DNA from: Microbacterium sp. MYb54
GTDB lineage: Bacteria; Actinomycetota; Actinomycetes; Actinomycetales; Microbacteriaceae
NCBI RefSeq assembly: GCF_002979515.1
Contig: NZ_PCPA01000004.1
Location: 124,001 to 188,000 of the forward strand
Direction: 5' to 3'
Length of the DNA: 64,000 nucleotides
Below the pieces are notes generated by a model. It saw only the letters and a list, made by a program, of their open reading frames with translations, did not search any database and was not told where the DNA came from. Below, in pieces: positions 38,997-47,229 of this stretch (the first letter of the stretch is position 1; every line of letters begins with the position of its first letter). The translations under genes were made by a program, and so were the position numbers.

Positions 38997-39959
38997 GTGT
39001 CCCGAGCATCGTTCATTCTCCGTCGCATAGGTAGAGGTCTGCTCACGATCTGGTTCGCCGTGACCGTGACGTTCCTGCTCCTGCGTCTGCTTCCCGGTGA
39101 CCCGGCGCTCGCGCTGGCGAGCCCGAACATGACGGACGACATCCGGGCGACCATCCTCCAGCAGTACGGCCTCGATCAGCCGCTGATCATCCAGTACGGG
39201 CTCTACATGTGGCAGCTGTTGCAGGGCAATCTCGGCATCTCCTTCACGCAGTCGATCCCGGTCACCGACGTTCTCGTGCAGCGGCTGCCATGGACACTCC
39301 TGCTCACGATCACCGCGCTTGTGCTCACGATCCTCATCGGGGTGCCGCTGGGAGTCGCGGCCGCTTCGCACAAGGGGAAGTTCATCGACCGCGCGGTGCA
39401 GATCATCGGCGTGACGGGGCAGTCGCTGTTCGTCCCGAGTGTCGCGATCCTCCTCCTGTTCGTGTTCGGCTTGAACCTCGGCTGGTTCCCGATCGGCGGT
39501 GCGTACACCAACAACACCTACGGTTTCGAGTGGTATCTCAGCGTCGCTCAGCACCTGGTGCTCCCCGCTGTCTCGCTCATGCTGATCCAGGTCGGCTCCT
39601 ATGTGCTCACGATGCGTTCGACCCTGATCGAGACGCTCGGTGAGGACTACATCCTCCTGGCGAAGGCGAACGGCATCCGCGGCAGCCGCATCCTCTGGAA
39701 GCACGCGCTGCGCAACGCCCTGCTGCCCACCACGACCCTGATCGGTCTGCAACTCGGCTTCCTGGTCGGCGGTGCCGTGCTCACAGAGACGGTGTTCGCC
39801 TACCCGGGCATCGGTCGCGGCATCTACGAGGCCGTCACGCAACTCGACTTCCCGGTGCTGCAGGGCGCCTTCCTCATGCTCGCCGCCACCGTCGTGGTCG
39901 CGAACACGATCACCGACATCATCTACGGCTACCTGGACCCGAGAGTGAAGACCTCATGA
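38997..39959 (+). CDS. ABC transporter permease, DppB type
   Basis: A 320-residue inner-membrane permease with about six helices, beginning with RIGRGLLTIWFAVTVTFLLL, and the cytoplasmic coupling loop LLAKANGIRGSRILWKHALR. Start GTG 38997 follows AGGAAGG. It overlaps its partner permease by four bases. Together with the binding protein upstream and probably the fused ATPase across the promoter region, it forms a complete importer. Confidence 0.92.
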   Translation: MSRASFILRRIGRGLLTIWFAVTVTFLLLRLLPGDPALALASPNMTDDIRATILQQYGLDQPLIIQYGLYMWQLLQGNLGISFTQSIPVTDVLVQRLPWTLLLTITALVLTILIGVPLGVAAASHKGKFIDRAVQIIGVTGQSLFVPSVAILLLFVFGLNLGWFPIGGAYTNNTYGFEWYLSVAQHLVLPAVSLMLIQVGSYVLTMRSTLIETLGEDYILLAKANGIRGSRILWKHALRNALLPTTTLIGLQLGFLVGGAVLTETVFAYPGIGRGIYEAVTQLDFPVLQGAFLMLAATVVVANTITDIIYGYLDPRVKTS

Positions 39960-40855
39960 CCGCTCCGATGCCCTCCTCAGAGACCCTCGCTCCGAGCGAG
40001 CCGACAGCCGCCGGAAGCGAGCGGGCGAGCGCGCACACCTGGCGTGCGTTCCGACGCGATCCGCTCGGGATGATCTCCCTGGGACTGCTGATCCTGCTCG
40101 TGATCGTCGCCCTCGCGGCTCCTCTGATCGCACCCTACCCGGCCAGCTACGGACCTGACGTGTTGCAGCCGCCGAGCGGCGACCACTGGTTCGGCACCGA
40201 TGCGCTCGGCCGCGACGTCTTCTCCGAGGTGATCTGGGGAACACAGCAGAGTGTGCTCGTGGCGGTGGCTGCCTCGCTGATCGCGATCGTGTTCGGCACG
40301 ATCATCGCGGTGCTCGGCGCCTACTTCCGCAGGCTCGACGGTTTCATCAGCGTGATCGTCGATATGACCCTCTCGCTGCCGGTGCTCCCGCTCATGATCC
40401 TGATCGCCGCGCTGGTGGGACCGAGCACCTCGACGATCATCTTCGTCGTCGCGGCGTTCTCCTGGCCGGAGGTGACCCGTCTCGTGCGTTCGCAGGCGCT
40501 GACAGTGGTAGGTCTGCCCTACGTCGACGCGTCGCGCCTGATGACCACGTCGCCGGTGTGGATCATCACGAGGCACGTGCTGCCTGCGGTGACACCCGTT
40601 GTCGTGGTCTCAGTGGTCGTGACGGCGTCGAGGGCCGTGCTGTCGGCTGCAGGGCTCGCCTTCCTCGGCCTCGGAGACCCGACCACCTGGTCGTGGGGCC
40701 GCATCCTCTATGAGGCGCAGCAGGCCGGCGCGATGGTGAGCGCCTGGTGGCTGACGCTCTTCCCCTCGATCGCGATCCTCATCCTGGTGCTCTCCGCCAC
40801 GCTCCTCTCGATCGCCTACAACGACGCGCGCAACCCGCGTCACCTCGCTCGATAG
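39956..40855 (+). CDS. ABC transporter permease, DppC type
   Basis: A 299-residue permease with a 35-residue polar N-terminus, then the DppC-like helix MISLGLLILLVIVALAAPLI and the HWFGTDALGRDVFSEVIWG motif. The coupling loop VVGLPYVDASRLMTTSPVWI is present. The ATG overlaps the DppB-like gene (ATGA). The next gene, an M24-family protein, begins nine bases after its stop. Confidence 0.92.
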   Translation: MTAPMPSSETLAPSEPTAAGSERASAHTWRAFRRDPLGMISLGLLILLVIVALAAPLIAPYPASYGPDVLQPPSGDHWFGTDALGRDVFSEVIWGTQQSVLVAVAASLIAIVFGTIIAVLGAYFRRLDGFISVIVDMTLSLPVLPLMILIAALVGPSTSTIIFVVAAFSWPEVTRLVRSQALTVVGLPYVDASRLMTTSPVWIITRHVLPAVTPVVVVSVVVTASRAVLSAAGLAFLGLGDPTTWSWGRILYEAQQAGAMVSAWWLTLFPSIAILILVLSATLLSIAYNDARNPRHLAR

Positions 40856-40864
40856 GAGCATGTG

Positions 40865-42043
40865 ATGACCGAGTTCGACCAGCGTCTCGCGCCGGAGTTC
40901 TTCGACCGCGTGCAGACGCGTGTGCGGGAGCGGATGGGTGAGGAGGGCTTCGACGCCTTCCTCACCGACCACCCCGAGGACATCGCGTACCTCACCGGCT
41001 TCTTCCACCACCCGTCCGAGCGCCCGGTGGCGATCTGGATCGAGGCGAACGGTCGGGTCGTGATGCTGCTGCCGGAACTCGAGCGCGAGTACGCGGATTC
41101 GCAGTCCTCCCGAGCCGAGCTCGTGGCGTTCTTCGAGTTCCCGGGGGTCGTCGCGCCGTTCGAGGTGTTGGCCCTGGCGGTCTCTCCTCGAGGCCGTGTC
41201 GGGTTCGCGGCGACGATGCCCTACTCACGCCTCTCGGCGGTACGACAGGCGATGCCCGATGCCGACCTCGTCGCCTCCGATCTGCTCACCCGTGCCCGCT
41301 ACGTCAAGTTCCCCGAGGAGGTGGCGCTGCACCGCGAGGCGGCCCGTGTCACCGACCGGATGCTCGACGCCGGGGTGGCGCTGGTGGCTGACGCCGTCGC
41401 CGCTGGCGGAGAGCTCCCCACCGAGGCTGAGCTCGAGCGACACGTCACAGCGGCCGGCACCGGCATCATGTACGCCGAGCACCGCAACGTGGTCGTGGCT
41501 TCGCTGCTGGCCGGGGGACTGGTCTACTCGGGGGCGAACTCCGCTTTCCCGCACGGCCTTCCCTCGGTGAACCGCCTCAAGGCCGGAGACACCTTCATGC
41601 TCTCGCTGGGTTGCGCTGTCGGTGGTCGCTTCATCGAGGGGGAGCGGACCTTCGTCCTGGGCGAGGCCACGGCCGAGCAGCGGCGCTACCACGACACGAT
41701 CCATGCGGCTCAGCTGCTCGGCCGCGAGACGATCCGCGCCGGACTCGAGTGCCGAGAGGTAAATCGTGTCTGCCTCGACGTGATTCGGGAGGCCGGGCTC
41801 GGCGAGTTCATCCGCCACCGCCAGGGGCACGGCATCGGTCTCGGCATGCACGAGGCGCCCTGGCTCGAAGACGGCGATCTGACAGTGCTGGAAGCCGGGA
41901 TGGTCGTGTCGAACGAGCCCGGCATCTATGTGCCGGGACACGCCGGGTACCGCATCAGCGACAGCATGCTCGTGACCGCCGCCGGCGCCGAACCCCTGAC
42001 CACCTTCCCCCGCAGCCTCGACGACTGCACCATCGCGCTCTGA
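40865..42043 (+). CDS. M24-family pita-bread protein with creatinase-like active-site residues
   Basis: A 392-residue protein with the creatinase N-terminal domain (about 1-145) and the M24 catalytic domain (150-392). In metallo-aminopeptidases five metal ligands (D, D, H, E, E) are expected. Here the equivalents are S247 (MLSLG), E258 (IEGERT, 11 residues later, the usual spacing), H322 (GHGIGLGMHE), E351 (NEPGIY) and S365 (YRISD). Three of five are replaced, so a dinuclear metallopeptidase is unlikely. Ser and Glu at the first two sites are what I recall in Pseudomonas creatinase, which is metal-free. C-N hydrolysis of an amidino or related substrate is inferred. ATG 40865 follows AGGAGCATGTG. 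Confidence 0.8.
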   Translation: MTEFDQRLAPEFFDRVQTRVRERMGEEGFDAFLTDHPEDIAYLTGFFHHPSERPVAIWIEANGRVVMLLPELEREYADSQSSRAELVAFFEFPGVVAPFEVLALAVSPRGRVGFAATMPYSRLSAVRQAMPDADLVASDLLTRARYVKFPEEVALHREAARVTDRMLDAGVALVADAVAAGGELPTEAELERHVTAAGTGIMYAEHRNVVVASLLAGGLVYSGANSAFPHGLPSVNRLKAGDTFMLSLGCAVGGRFIEGERTFVLGEATAEQRRYHDTIHAAQLLGRETIRAGLECREVNRVCLDVIREAGLGEFIRHRQGHGIGLGMHEAPWLEDGDLTVLEAGMVVSNEPGIYVPGHAGYRISDSMLVTAAGAEPLTTFPRSLDDCTIAL

Positions 42044-42074
42044 CGCCCCGGAATTCGAGAGAGAAGTAGAGAAC

Positions 42075-42974
42075 ATGACATCAACGCCGCCGGTATCCCC
42101 GGAGTTCGCCGCAGCCACCAGCGCCCACGAATGGGTCGAGATCAACGGGAATCACCTGGCCGTCGAGGTGCTGGGGCCTGAGGGCGCTCCCGTCATCATC
42201 ACTCACCACGGAGCGCCGGGTCTGGGGTCGAGAGCCGAGCCTCGTGCGAGCTTCGGGCGCCTGGCCGATGAGTACCGCGTGGTCGTGTTCGACGCGCGCG
42301 GCAGCGGTGCGAGCGAGGGTGAGGGCACCTACAGCCATGAGCAGTGGGCCGCCGACATCGATGGTCTGCGCGAGTGGGTCGGCGCCGAGAAGATCGTGTT
42401 GGCCGGCGGCTCCTATGGCGGGTTCATGGCCATGGAGTACGCCTTGCGGTATCCGGATCGCGTGGCCGCGGTCGTGCTGCGAGACACCTCAGCCGACAAC
42501 GGAAACGCGCATCTGGCGCGTGAGAATGCGCTCGCCTCCGACCGCGTGACGATCGACATGGAGAAGTTCGACCGCATCGATGTCGGCGAGGTCTACGACG
42601 ATGAGGATCTCAAGGACTGCTGGCGCGAGATCCTGCCGCTGTACGACTTCGTCTACGACCCCGAGGCCACCGAGCGCAAGGTGCAGGCGACGCCGTACCG
42701 CTACCGCGCACACAACTACGCCTTCTCCGTCAACCTCCCCAACTACGACCTCAAGCCGCGGCTGCACGAGATCGGTGTGCCGACACTCATCACCGTGGGC
42801 CGGACGGACTGGATCACGCCAGTATCGTGTAGCCAGACGATCGCCGATCTCATCCCGGACTCCGAGATGGTGGTGTTCGAGAAATCGGGGCACTCCCCGC
42901 AGATCGAGGAGGCAGAGGCGTGGACCAAGACCGTGCGCACGTTCCTGCACCGGGTGTACCCGCCGACCCGATGA
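42075..42974 (+). CDS. Alpha/beta hydrolase, proline-iminopeptidase-like
   Basis: A 299-residue serine hydrolase. The nucleophile elbow is GGSYGGF (Ser near residue 113), the acid is in GRTDWITP and the histidine in KSGHSPQIE, so the triad is complete. The oxyanion loop THHGAPGLGS (near residue 44) and a helical cap at 150-220 resemble prolyl aminopeptidases and related amidases/esterases. It lies in the peptide-uptake operon, overlapping the regulator gene by four bases, and probably acts on the same imported compound. No signal peptide is seen. Confidence 0.85.
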   Translation: MTSTPPVSPEFAAATSAHEWVEINGNHLAVEVLGPEGAPVIITHHGAPGLGSRAEPRASFGRLADEYRVVVFDARGSGASEGEGTYSHEQWAADIDGLREWVGAEKIVLAGGSYGGFMAMEYALRYPDRVAAVVLRDTSADNGNAHLARENALASDRVTIDMEKFDRIDVGEVYDDEDLKDCWREILPLYDFVYDPEATERKVQATPYRYRAHNYAFSVNLPNYDLKPRLHEIGVPTLITVGRTDWITPVSCSQTIADLIPDSEMVVFEKSGHSPQIEEAEAWTKTVRTFLHRVYPPTR

Positions 42975-44005
42975 GCGGTGCCCATCCGACGAGGGAAGTG
43001 AGCGACCTCGATCGGCGGATCGTCGTCGCGTTGCAGCAAGACGGACGAGCGAGCTGGACGTCGATCGCCGAATTCGCCGGCGCCTCGGTATCGACCGTGA
43101 CCCGCCGCGGGCAGCAGCTGCTGGCCGAGGGGCTGGTACGGGTCGGGATCGTGCCGACCCTGGGCAGCGAAGGACATGTGGAGACCTTCTTCGTGCGCAT
43201 CAACTGCACGCCGGGGTCGCAGCTGCAGGTCGCGCAGGCGCTCATCGGCTCGCCGTACGTGCGCTTCGTGACGCTCGTCACCGGGAAGTTCGATGTGTTC
43301 GCCGAGGTCGTCATCCCCGGAGACTCGGCGACCTACGCGCATGTCCTCACCGACCTTCAGGCGATACCCGGTGTCGAGCGCTGGCGCAGCGATCTGGTCG
43401 TGCACACCTACAAAGTGAGCTTCGACTGGGGTCGCCAGCTCTACGACGCGCACGCCGAGGCCACCACCGACCCGAAGTCCTACATGCCGGCGCCGAACAC
43501 GTGCGACCCGACCCACTTCGACGATGCCGACCGGGCGATCGTCGAGGAATTGCGTGACAACGGCCGTGCCTCGTTCCAGTCGATCGGCGACAAGCTCGAC
43601 ATGAACGAGAGCAGCGTGCGCCGTCGGTACGAGCGGATGCGCAACGCGGGGTGTCTGACGACCGTGACGATGGTGCCGGCATCGGCACTCGGGATGAGTG
43701 CGGAGACGCTGCTGATCCTCCGAGTCGAGCCCTCGCGGATCGCCGCAGTCGCCCAGACGCTCGCCCAGCACGTGTCGGTGCGGTTCCTCGCCGCGGCACT
43801 CGAGGAGAACTCGCTCTACTGCGAGATCATCCTCCCGACCACCGAGACTCTGCACGACTTCCTCACGGGGACGATCGCGCACCTCAAGGGAGTCAGGGGC
43901 TGGAATGCGGCGATGGAACTCGTGTTCATGAAGCGCGGCTTCATCGAGACGCCCTGGTGGCGCGTTCAGGTCGCGTCCGCCGGTGCCACGGATACCAGCT
44001 CTTAG
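42971..44005 (+). CDS. Double Lrp/AsnC-family transcriptional regulator
   Basis: A 344-residue protein consisting of two Lrp/AsnC units. Each has a winged HTH: LDRRIVVALQQDGRASWTSI (from about residue 13) and ADRAIVEELRDNGRASFQSI (from about 185). Each is followed by an effector/oligomerisation domain. Lrp-type proteins sense amino acids or related metabolites. ATG 42971 overlaps the hydrolase stop, so it is the last gene of the 36139-44005 operon and probably regulates it, likely through the repeat at 35996-36025. Confidence 0.9.
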   Translation: MSGAHPTREVSDLDRRIVVALQQDGRASWTSIAEFAGASVSTVTRRGQQLLAEGLVRVGIVPTLGSEGHVETFFVRINCTPGSQLQVAQALIGSPYVRFVTLVTGKFDVFAEVVIPGDSATYAHVLTDLQAIPGVERWRSDLVVHTYKVSFDWGRQLYDAHAEATTDPKSYMPAPNTCDPTHFDDADRAIVEELRDNGRASFQSIGDKLDMNESSVRRRYERMRNAGCLTTVTMVPASALGMSAETLLILRVEPSRIAAVAQTLAQHVSVRFLAAALEENSLYCEIILPTTETLHDFLTGTIAHLKGVRGWNAAMELVFMKRGFIETPWWRVQVASAGATDTSS

Positions 44006-44110
44006 CGCACCGGCCCGCCCAGGCATCGTGCAGGGATCGTGTCAAGGGGCTTCCCCAGCCGCCGCCCGTGCCGCATGCTCTCTCCAGAGAGAGTCCTGGA
44101 GGGCCCCCAG

Positions 44111-44395
44111 ATGTCTGAACTTCCGGATCCGCGTTTCATGTTGAATCGCATCACGGCGTCGGAGTGGGTGATCAACGACCTTCGTTACTCACCCAACGAT
44201 CCGCGACATGTGGTCGCATGCGTGTACGAGATGGCCGAGACCGAGGTCGAGGTGACGTGGCTGCGCGATCTGCCACTCGCGACCCGCTATGGAACAGTCT
44301 TCGAGGTGCTCGAAGACGTCGAGAGGATGCGCGGTGTGAGTCGGGCGACGCGACCCGTGTCGATCCCGCACCACCCGCCACTCCTTGCGACCTAG
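44111..44395 (+). CDS. Hypothetical soluble protein
   Basis: A 94-residue protein with no recognised domain; residues 13-35 (MLNRITASEWVINDLRYSPN) look like a structured segment, and the C-terminus is Pro/His-rich. The ATG at 44111 follows GGAGG at 44097-44101. A small CTCTC/GAGAG hairpin at 44078-44091 lies just upstream. It ends before a strong terminator shared with the convergent lipoprotein gene. It is not obviously linked to the preceding operon, as a 105-base gap separates them. Confidence 0.65.
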   Translation: MSELPDPRFMLNRITASEWVINDLRYSPNDPRHVVACVYEMAETEVEVTWLRDLPLATRYGTVFEVLEDVERMRGVSRATRPVSIPHHPPLLAT

Positions 44396-44421
44396 ACCGC
44401 CCAGCTACTGTCGCCGCACGC

Positions 44422-44461
44422 AGAAGCGCACCCCTCGATCGTCGAGGTGGTGCGCTTCTGT
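44422..44461. terminator. Long bidirectional hairpin terminator
   Basis: CAGAAGCGCACC pairs with GGTGCGCTTCTG, and the inner CCTCGA pairs with TCGAGG around a TCG loop with one bulged T. It lies between two convergent genes and can end both. Confidence 0.88.
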
Positions 44462-44481
44462 GTCTTCGGTTGCGTGCGAAC

Positions 44482-45114
44482 TCAGAGCAGCTGCAGGCTC
44501 GTGATGCAGGTCGGGTCGTCGGCCGCCATCGTGGAGACGGGAGCCCTTCCCGCGAGACCCTCGTGCTCGATCGTGAGCGTGGCCTCGATACCTCGGGCGA
44601 CCCAGAGTCCGGTGAAACCGTTGTCGTAGGTGCGCCGGGTCTCATCGATCAGCACGGCTCCGTCGTCGGAGGTGAGGGTGATCCGGATCTCGGCGTCGGA
44701 GAGCTCACCGAGACAGGTGGTCAGACTGTGGAAATGGCACTCGTGAGTCTGATCTCGGAACGGCGCGACAGAGATGTAGACCTCGTCTTCCGGCATCGGC
44801 AAGCGGCTCTCCCCGCCACTCTCGTCCTTCAGCACGAGCGCGTCGGGCTGCACGGATGCGAGCAGACCGGAAGGGCGGTCGGCGACGGGCATGGTGTCGA
44901 GGCGCTCGATCACTTCGGCGACGTCGAGGCGATCCAGGTCATACGCCGCGAGGATATCCGGCGCGTTGGTGGACTGAGCGGCTCCGGTCGCTCCGGTGCC
45001 GGGTGCGGCGACGCAGCCGGCGAGGGCGACGCCGGTGGCCACCAGCGCGGCGAGGGCGGTGAACAGCTTCATTCGGTGCGGTGAGGCGGGGGAGGGGCGG
45101 GTGAGGTCGTTCAT
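44482..45114 (-). CDS. Lipoprotein, hypothetical
   Basis: A 210-residue exported lipoprotein: a polar N-terminus, hydrophobic stretch LFTALAALVATGVALAGC with the lipobox cysteine at C34, then a soluble domain of unknown family. CHFHSLTTC holds two cysteines and two histidines that could form a metal or disulfide site. The ATG at 45114 has AAGGAT eight bases upstream; a start at the internal Met15 would also give a functional signal peptide. It is downstream of the DUF305 gene on the same strand, separated by a hairpin. Confidence 0.75.
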   Translation of the reverse strand: MNDLTRPSPASPHRMKLFTALAALVATGVALAGCVAAPGTGATGAAQSTNAPDILAAYDLDRLDVAEVIERLDTMPVADRPSGLLASVQPDALVLKDESGGESRLPMPEDEVYISVAPFRDQTHECHFHSLTTCLGELSDAEIRITLTSDDGAVLIDETRRTYDNGFTGLWVARGIEATLTIEHEGLAGRAPVSTMAADDPTCITSLQLL

Positions 45115-45137
45115 GGTGTGATCCTTCGAAAGCAGGT

Positions 45138-45174
45138 GGGCCGATGCCCGGCCGTAGTGGCAGAGCATCGGCCC
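45138..45174 (-). terminator. Hairpin between the DUF305 gene and the lipoprotein gene
   Basis: GGGCCGATGC (45138-45147) and GCATCGGCCC (45165-45174) form a perfect ten-base stem with a 17-base loop. It may partly terminate the DUF305 transcript or separate expression of the two genes. Confidence 0.6.
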
Positions 45175-45184
45175 GGAGGAGGGG

Positions 45185-45775
45185 TCAGAGAGCAGAGAGG
45201 AGAGTCTTCATCTCCTGGATCTCTTCGGTCTGTGCGTCGATGATCTTCTGCGCGAGCTCGACCGCGTCGGGGTTGCTCCCGTCGTCGACCTGCACCTGCG
45301 CCATCTCGACAGCGCCCTCGTGGTGGACGATCATCTGCTCGAGGAACAGCCGCGATGCTTCGGGGCCATCTGCTGCCTGGAGTGCGGCGAGGTCGTCCTC
45401 GCTCATCATCCCGTCACCGTGGTCCATCCCGCCCGTGTCCTCGTCATCAGGACTGACGCCCCAGTCGGTCAGCCAGCCCTGCAGCTGCTCGATCTCGGGG
45501 CCTTGAGCCGCCTTGATCTGCTGGGCGAGCTCGGTCACCGCCGGGTCGACACCGTCGGCGGCGAGGACGATGTCGCTCATCTCGATCGCCTGCTCGTGGT
45601 GCACGATCATCATCGACGCGAACATCGCGTCGGCTTCGTTGGCGTCGGCGGACGGCGCCGACGAGCCGTGGTCCATGCCGGGCATGGACTCCTCACCGGC
45701 GCCGGTCGCGCATCCGGACAGGGCCAGGACGGCAGAGAGGGCGAGTGCGGCCGTTGCCGCAGCACGAATCTTCAT
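45185..45775 (-). CDS. DUF305 lipoprotein with two HHE motifs
   Basis: A 196-residue exported lipoprotein (lipobox LSGC, C22). The DUF305/ferritin-like helical domain carries two copies of the motif M-I-V-H-H-E (His at 59-60 and 151-152), and Met/His-rich linkers (MPGMDHG, GGMDHGDGMM) lie between and before them. DUF305 proteins are commonly found beside copper genes, so metal binding outside the membrane is likely but unproven. The ATG at 45775 has GGAGA upstream. The DUF6153 gene is upstream on the same strand. Confidence 0.88.
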   Translation of the reverse strand: MKIRAAATAALALSAVLALSGCATGAGEESMPGMDHGSSAPSADANEADAMFASMMIVHHEQAIEMSDIVLAADGVDPAVTELAQQIKAAQGPEIEQLQGWLTDWGVSPDDEDTGGMDHGDGMMSEDDLAALQAADGPEASRLFLEQMIVHHEGAVEMAQVQVDDGSNPDAVELAQKIIDAQTEEIQEMKTLLSAL

Positions 45776-45879
45776 GGTGTTCTCCAATATGCACAGTCGT
45801 TGCGCACGCAGGCCAAGACGGCTGCGCACGGGTGTGAGCGGGGGAGAGCCCTGGCGAGAGAACGCGGGCTCTACTCCGC

Positions 45880-46341
45880 TCAGGTACGACTGATGCAGAG
45901 AACGTGCAGAGAAGGTGCGCGGGGGCGAATCTGCGCTGTGAGGTCCTCGACGAGGGATGGTCGGAGGAGGGATCGCGTCCAACCGCGCAGAACACGAGGG
46001 GGAACGACGAGGAGCAGGGCGAGCAGAAGAGCGAGCACGCACATCATCGCCATGCCGGCGTGGTCGTCGGTGGTGCATCCGGCGCACGACATGTCGCCGC
46101 CGCTCGTGGAACCCGCCGGGGCGTGCATCTCGGCCGTCGTGTGATGGGCGGCGGGCTGATCAACAGCAGGCGACATCGACATCGTCGCCGGTGCGTCGGC
46201 GGCTGCGGTCCCGTGCAGGTTCAGGGTGTGCATCGCCAGGAGGCCGAGGATGACAGCGGTGACGAGCATCACACCCGACAGCACACCCCGGAAGACGCTG
46301 GAGGAGCCTCTTCCGGACCGCGTCGCCGCCACCGGTGCCAT
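45880..46341 (-). CDS. DUF6153-like membrane protein, His/Met/Cys-rich loop
   Basis: A 153-residue protein with two transmembrane helices, VLSGVMLVTAVILGLLAMHT and AMMCVLALLLALLLVVPP. Between them is an extracytoplasmic loop rich in His, Met and Cys (HHTTAEMHA, DMSCAGC), a probable metal-binding loop. It resembles DUF6153 proteins of actinobacteria. It is followed on the same strand by the DUF305 lipoprotein. TAGACT lies seven bases before the ATG at 46341, consistent with a leaderless transcript. Confidence 0.78.
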   Translation of the reverse strand: MAPVAATRSGRGSSSVFRGVLSGVMLVTAVILGLLAMHTLNLHGTAAADAPATMSMSPAVDQPAAHHTTAEMHAPAGSTSGGDMSCAGCTTDDHAGMAMMCVLALLLALLLVVPPRVLRGWTRSLLRPSLVEDLTAQIRPRAPSLHVLCISRT

Positions 46342-46348
46342 GAGAGGA

Positions 46349-46354
46349 AGTCTA
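46349..46354 (-). promoter_or_regulatory. -10 element TAGACT of the DUF6153 gene
   Basis: TAGACT on the minus strand lies seven bases before the ATG at 46341. No clear -35 is seen. Confidence 0.5.
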
Positions 46355-46371
46355 CGGGGGTCGTCGAGCGA

Positions 46372-47229
46372 TCACGGCTTCGGATGCGCCAGGAGGAAGG
46401 CCTCGAGTGCGAGGGGAATTCGTCCGGTGAGGGTCGCGACATCATCGCTGACCGGTGCCATGACATTGCTGCGGATCGCGGTGTAGGTGCTCACCCATGC
46501 GTCGAGCTGCCACTGCGGGGCTCCGTATCCGCTGCGGGAGGCATACGCCTCATCGATGCTCTCGTCGTGGAACACGACTGCGCTGTCCCGGACTCGAGCG
46601 ATGATCGCGGCGACCTCTGCGAGTGAAAGGGCCGCAGGTCCCGTGATGTCATAGGTGCGTCCGGCGTGCGATGCCGGATCGACGAGGATCACGGCGGCCG
46701 CGCGGGCGACATCCTCGCGGGTGACGATTGCGCACCGGCCGTCGCCCGCGGGGCCACGGATCACGCCGTCCTCACCGACCAGCGCCTCCATGAAGTCGAT
46801 GTAGAAGCTGTCGCGCAAGAACGTCCATGACATCCCCGAGGACTTGATGTACTCCTCGGTGACGTAGTGGTCCCGAGCGAGAGTGAAGGTGGCGTCGGGA
46901 GCGGCGGCGATGAAGGAGGTGTACACGACATGCCGAACGCCTGCGGCTGCCGCAGCGTCGATGAAGGCGCGGTGCTGGTCCAGCCGGTCGGCGCTCTCGG
47001 CAGCCGACACCATGAAGAGAGTCTGTACCCCGTCCAGCGCTTCTCGTGCGGCGCTCTGATCGCTGTAGGTGAAGGAGTGTACCGAGGTTCCGAGTATCTC
47101 GGGTGCCTTCGAGGGGGTGCGCACCAGCAGGCGGTGCGGAATTCCGCGACCGGCCAGGTCGCGAGCGACGAGGCCGCCGAGAACGCCGGTCGCGCCGGTG
47201 ACGGCGAGAGTGGTTTCGATGGTGTTCAT
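46372..47229 (-). CDS. NmrA-like NAD(P)H-binding reductase
   Basis: A 285-residue Rossmann-fold protein of the NmrA/atypical SDR group, with cofactor motif VTGATGVLGGLVARDLAGRG at the N-terminus and the HVVYTSFIAA segment. Homologues include quinone reductases (QorB type) and regulators. It overlaps the HxlR gene upstream by four bases, so the two are translated together. That pairing is typical of quinone or electrophile-sensing modules, which makes a quinone reductase role likely but inferred. Confidence 0.85.
   Translation of the reverse strand: MNTIETTLAVTGATGVLGGLVARDLAGRGIPHRLLVRTPSKAPEILGTSVHSFTYSDQSAAREALDGVQTLFMVSAAESADRLDQHRAFIDAAAAAGVRHVVYTSFIAAAPDATFTLARDHYVTEEYIKSSGMSWTFLRDSFYIDFMEALVGEDGVIRGPAGDGRCAIVTREDVARAAAVILVDPASHAGRTYDITGPAALSLAEVAAIIARVRDSAVVFHDESIDEAYASRSGYGAPQWQLDAWVSTYTAIRSNVMAPVSDDVATLTGRIPLALEAFLLAHPKP

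Noticed and set aside
37272..39842. 856-codon open frame opposite the ABC binding protein and permease
   Set aside because: Its low-complexity Arg/Glu/His/Asp-rich translation reflects the complementary strand of a real operon.
41291..42043. Calling the M24 gene a standard Xaa-Pro aminopeptidase (pepP/pepQ)
   Set aside because: Three of five metal ligands are replaced, so that name is not supported.
44078..44091. CTCTC/GAGAG hairpin as terminator of the Lrp gene
   Set aside because: The stem is only five pairs with no T run; too weak to call.
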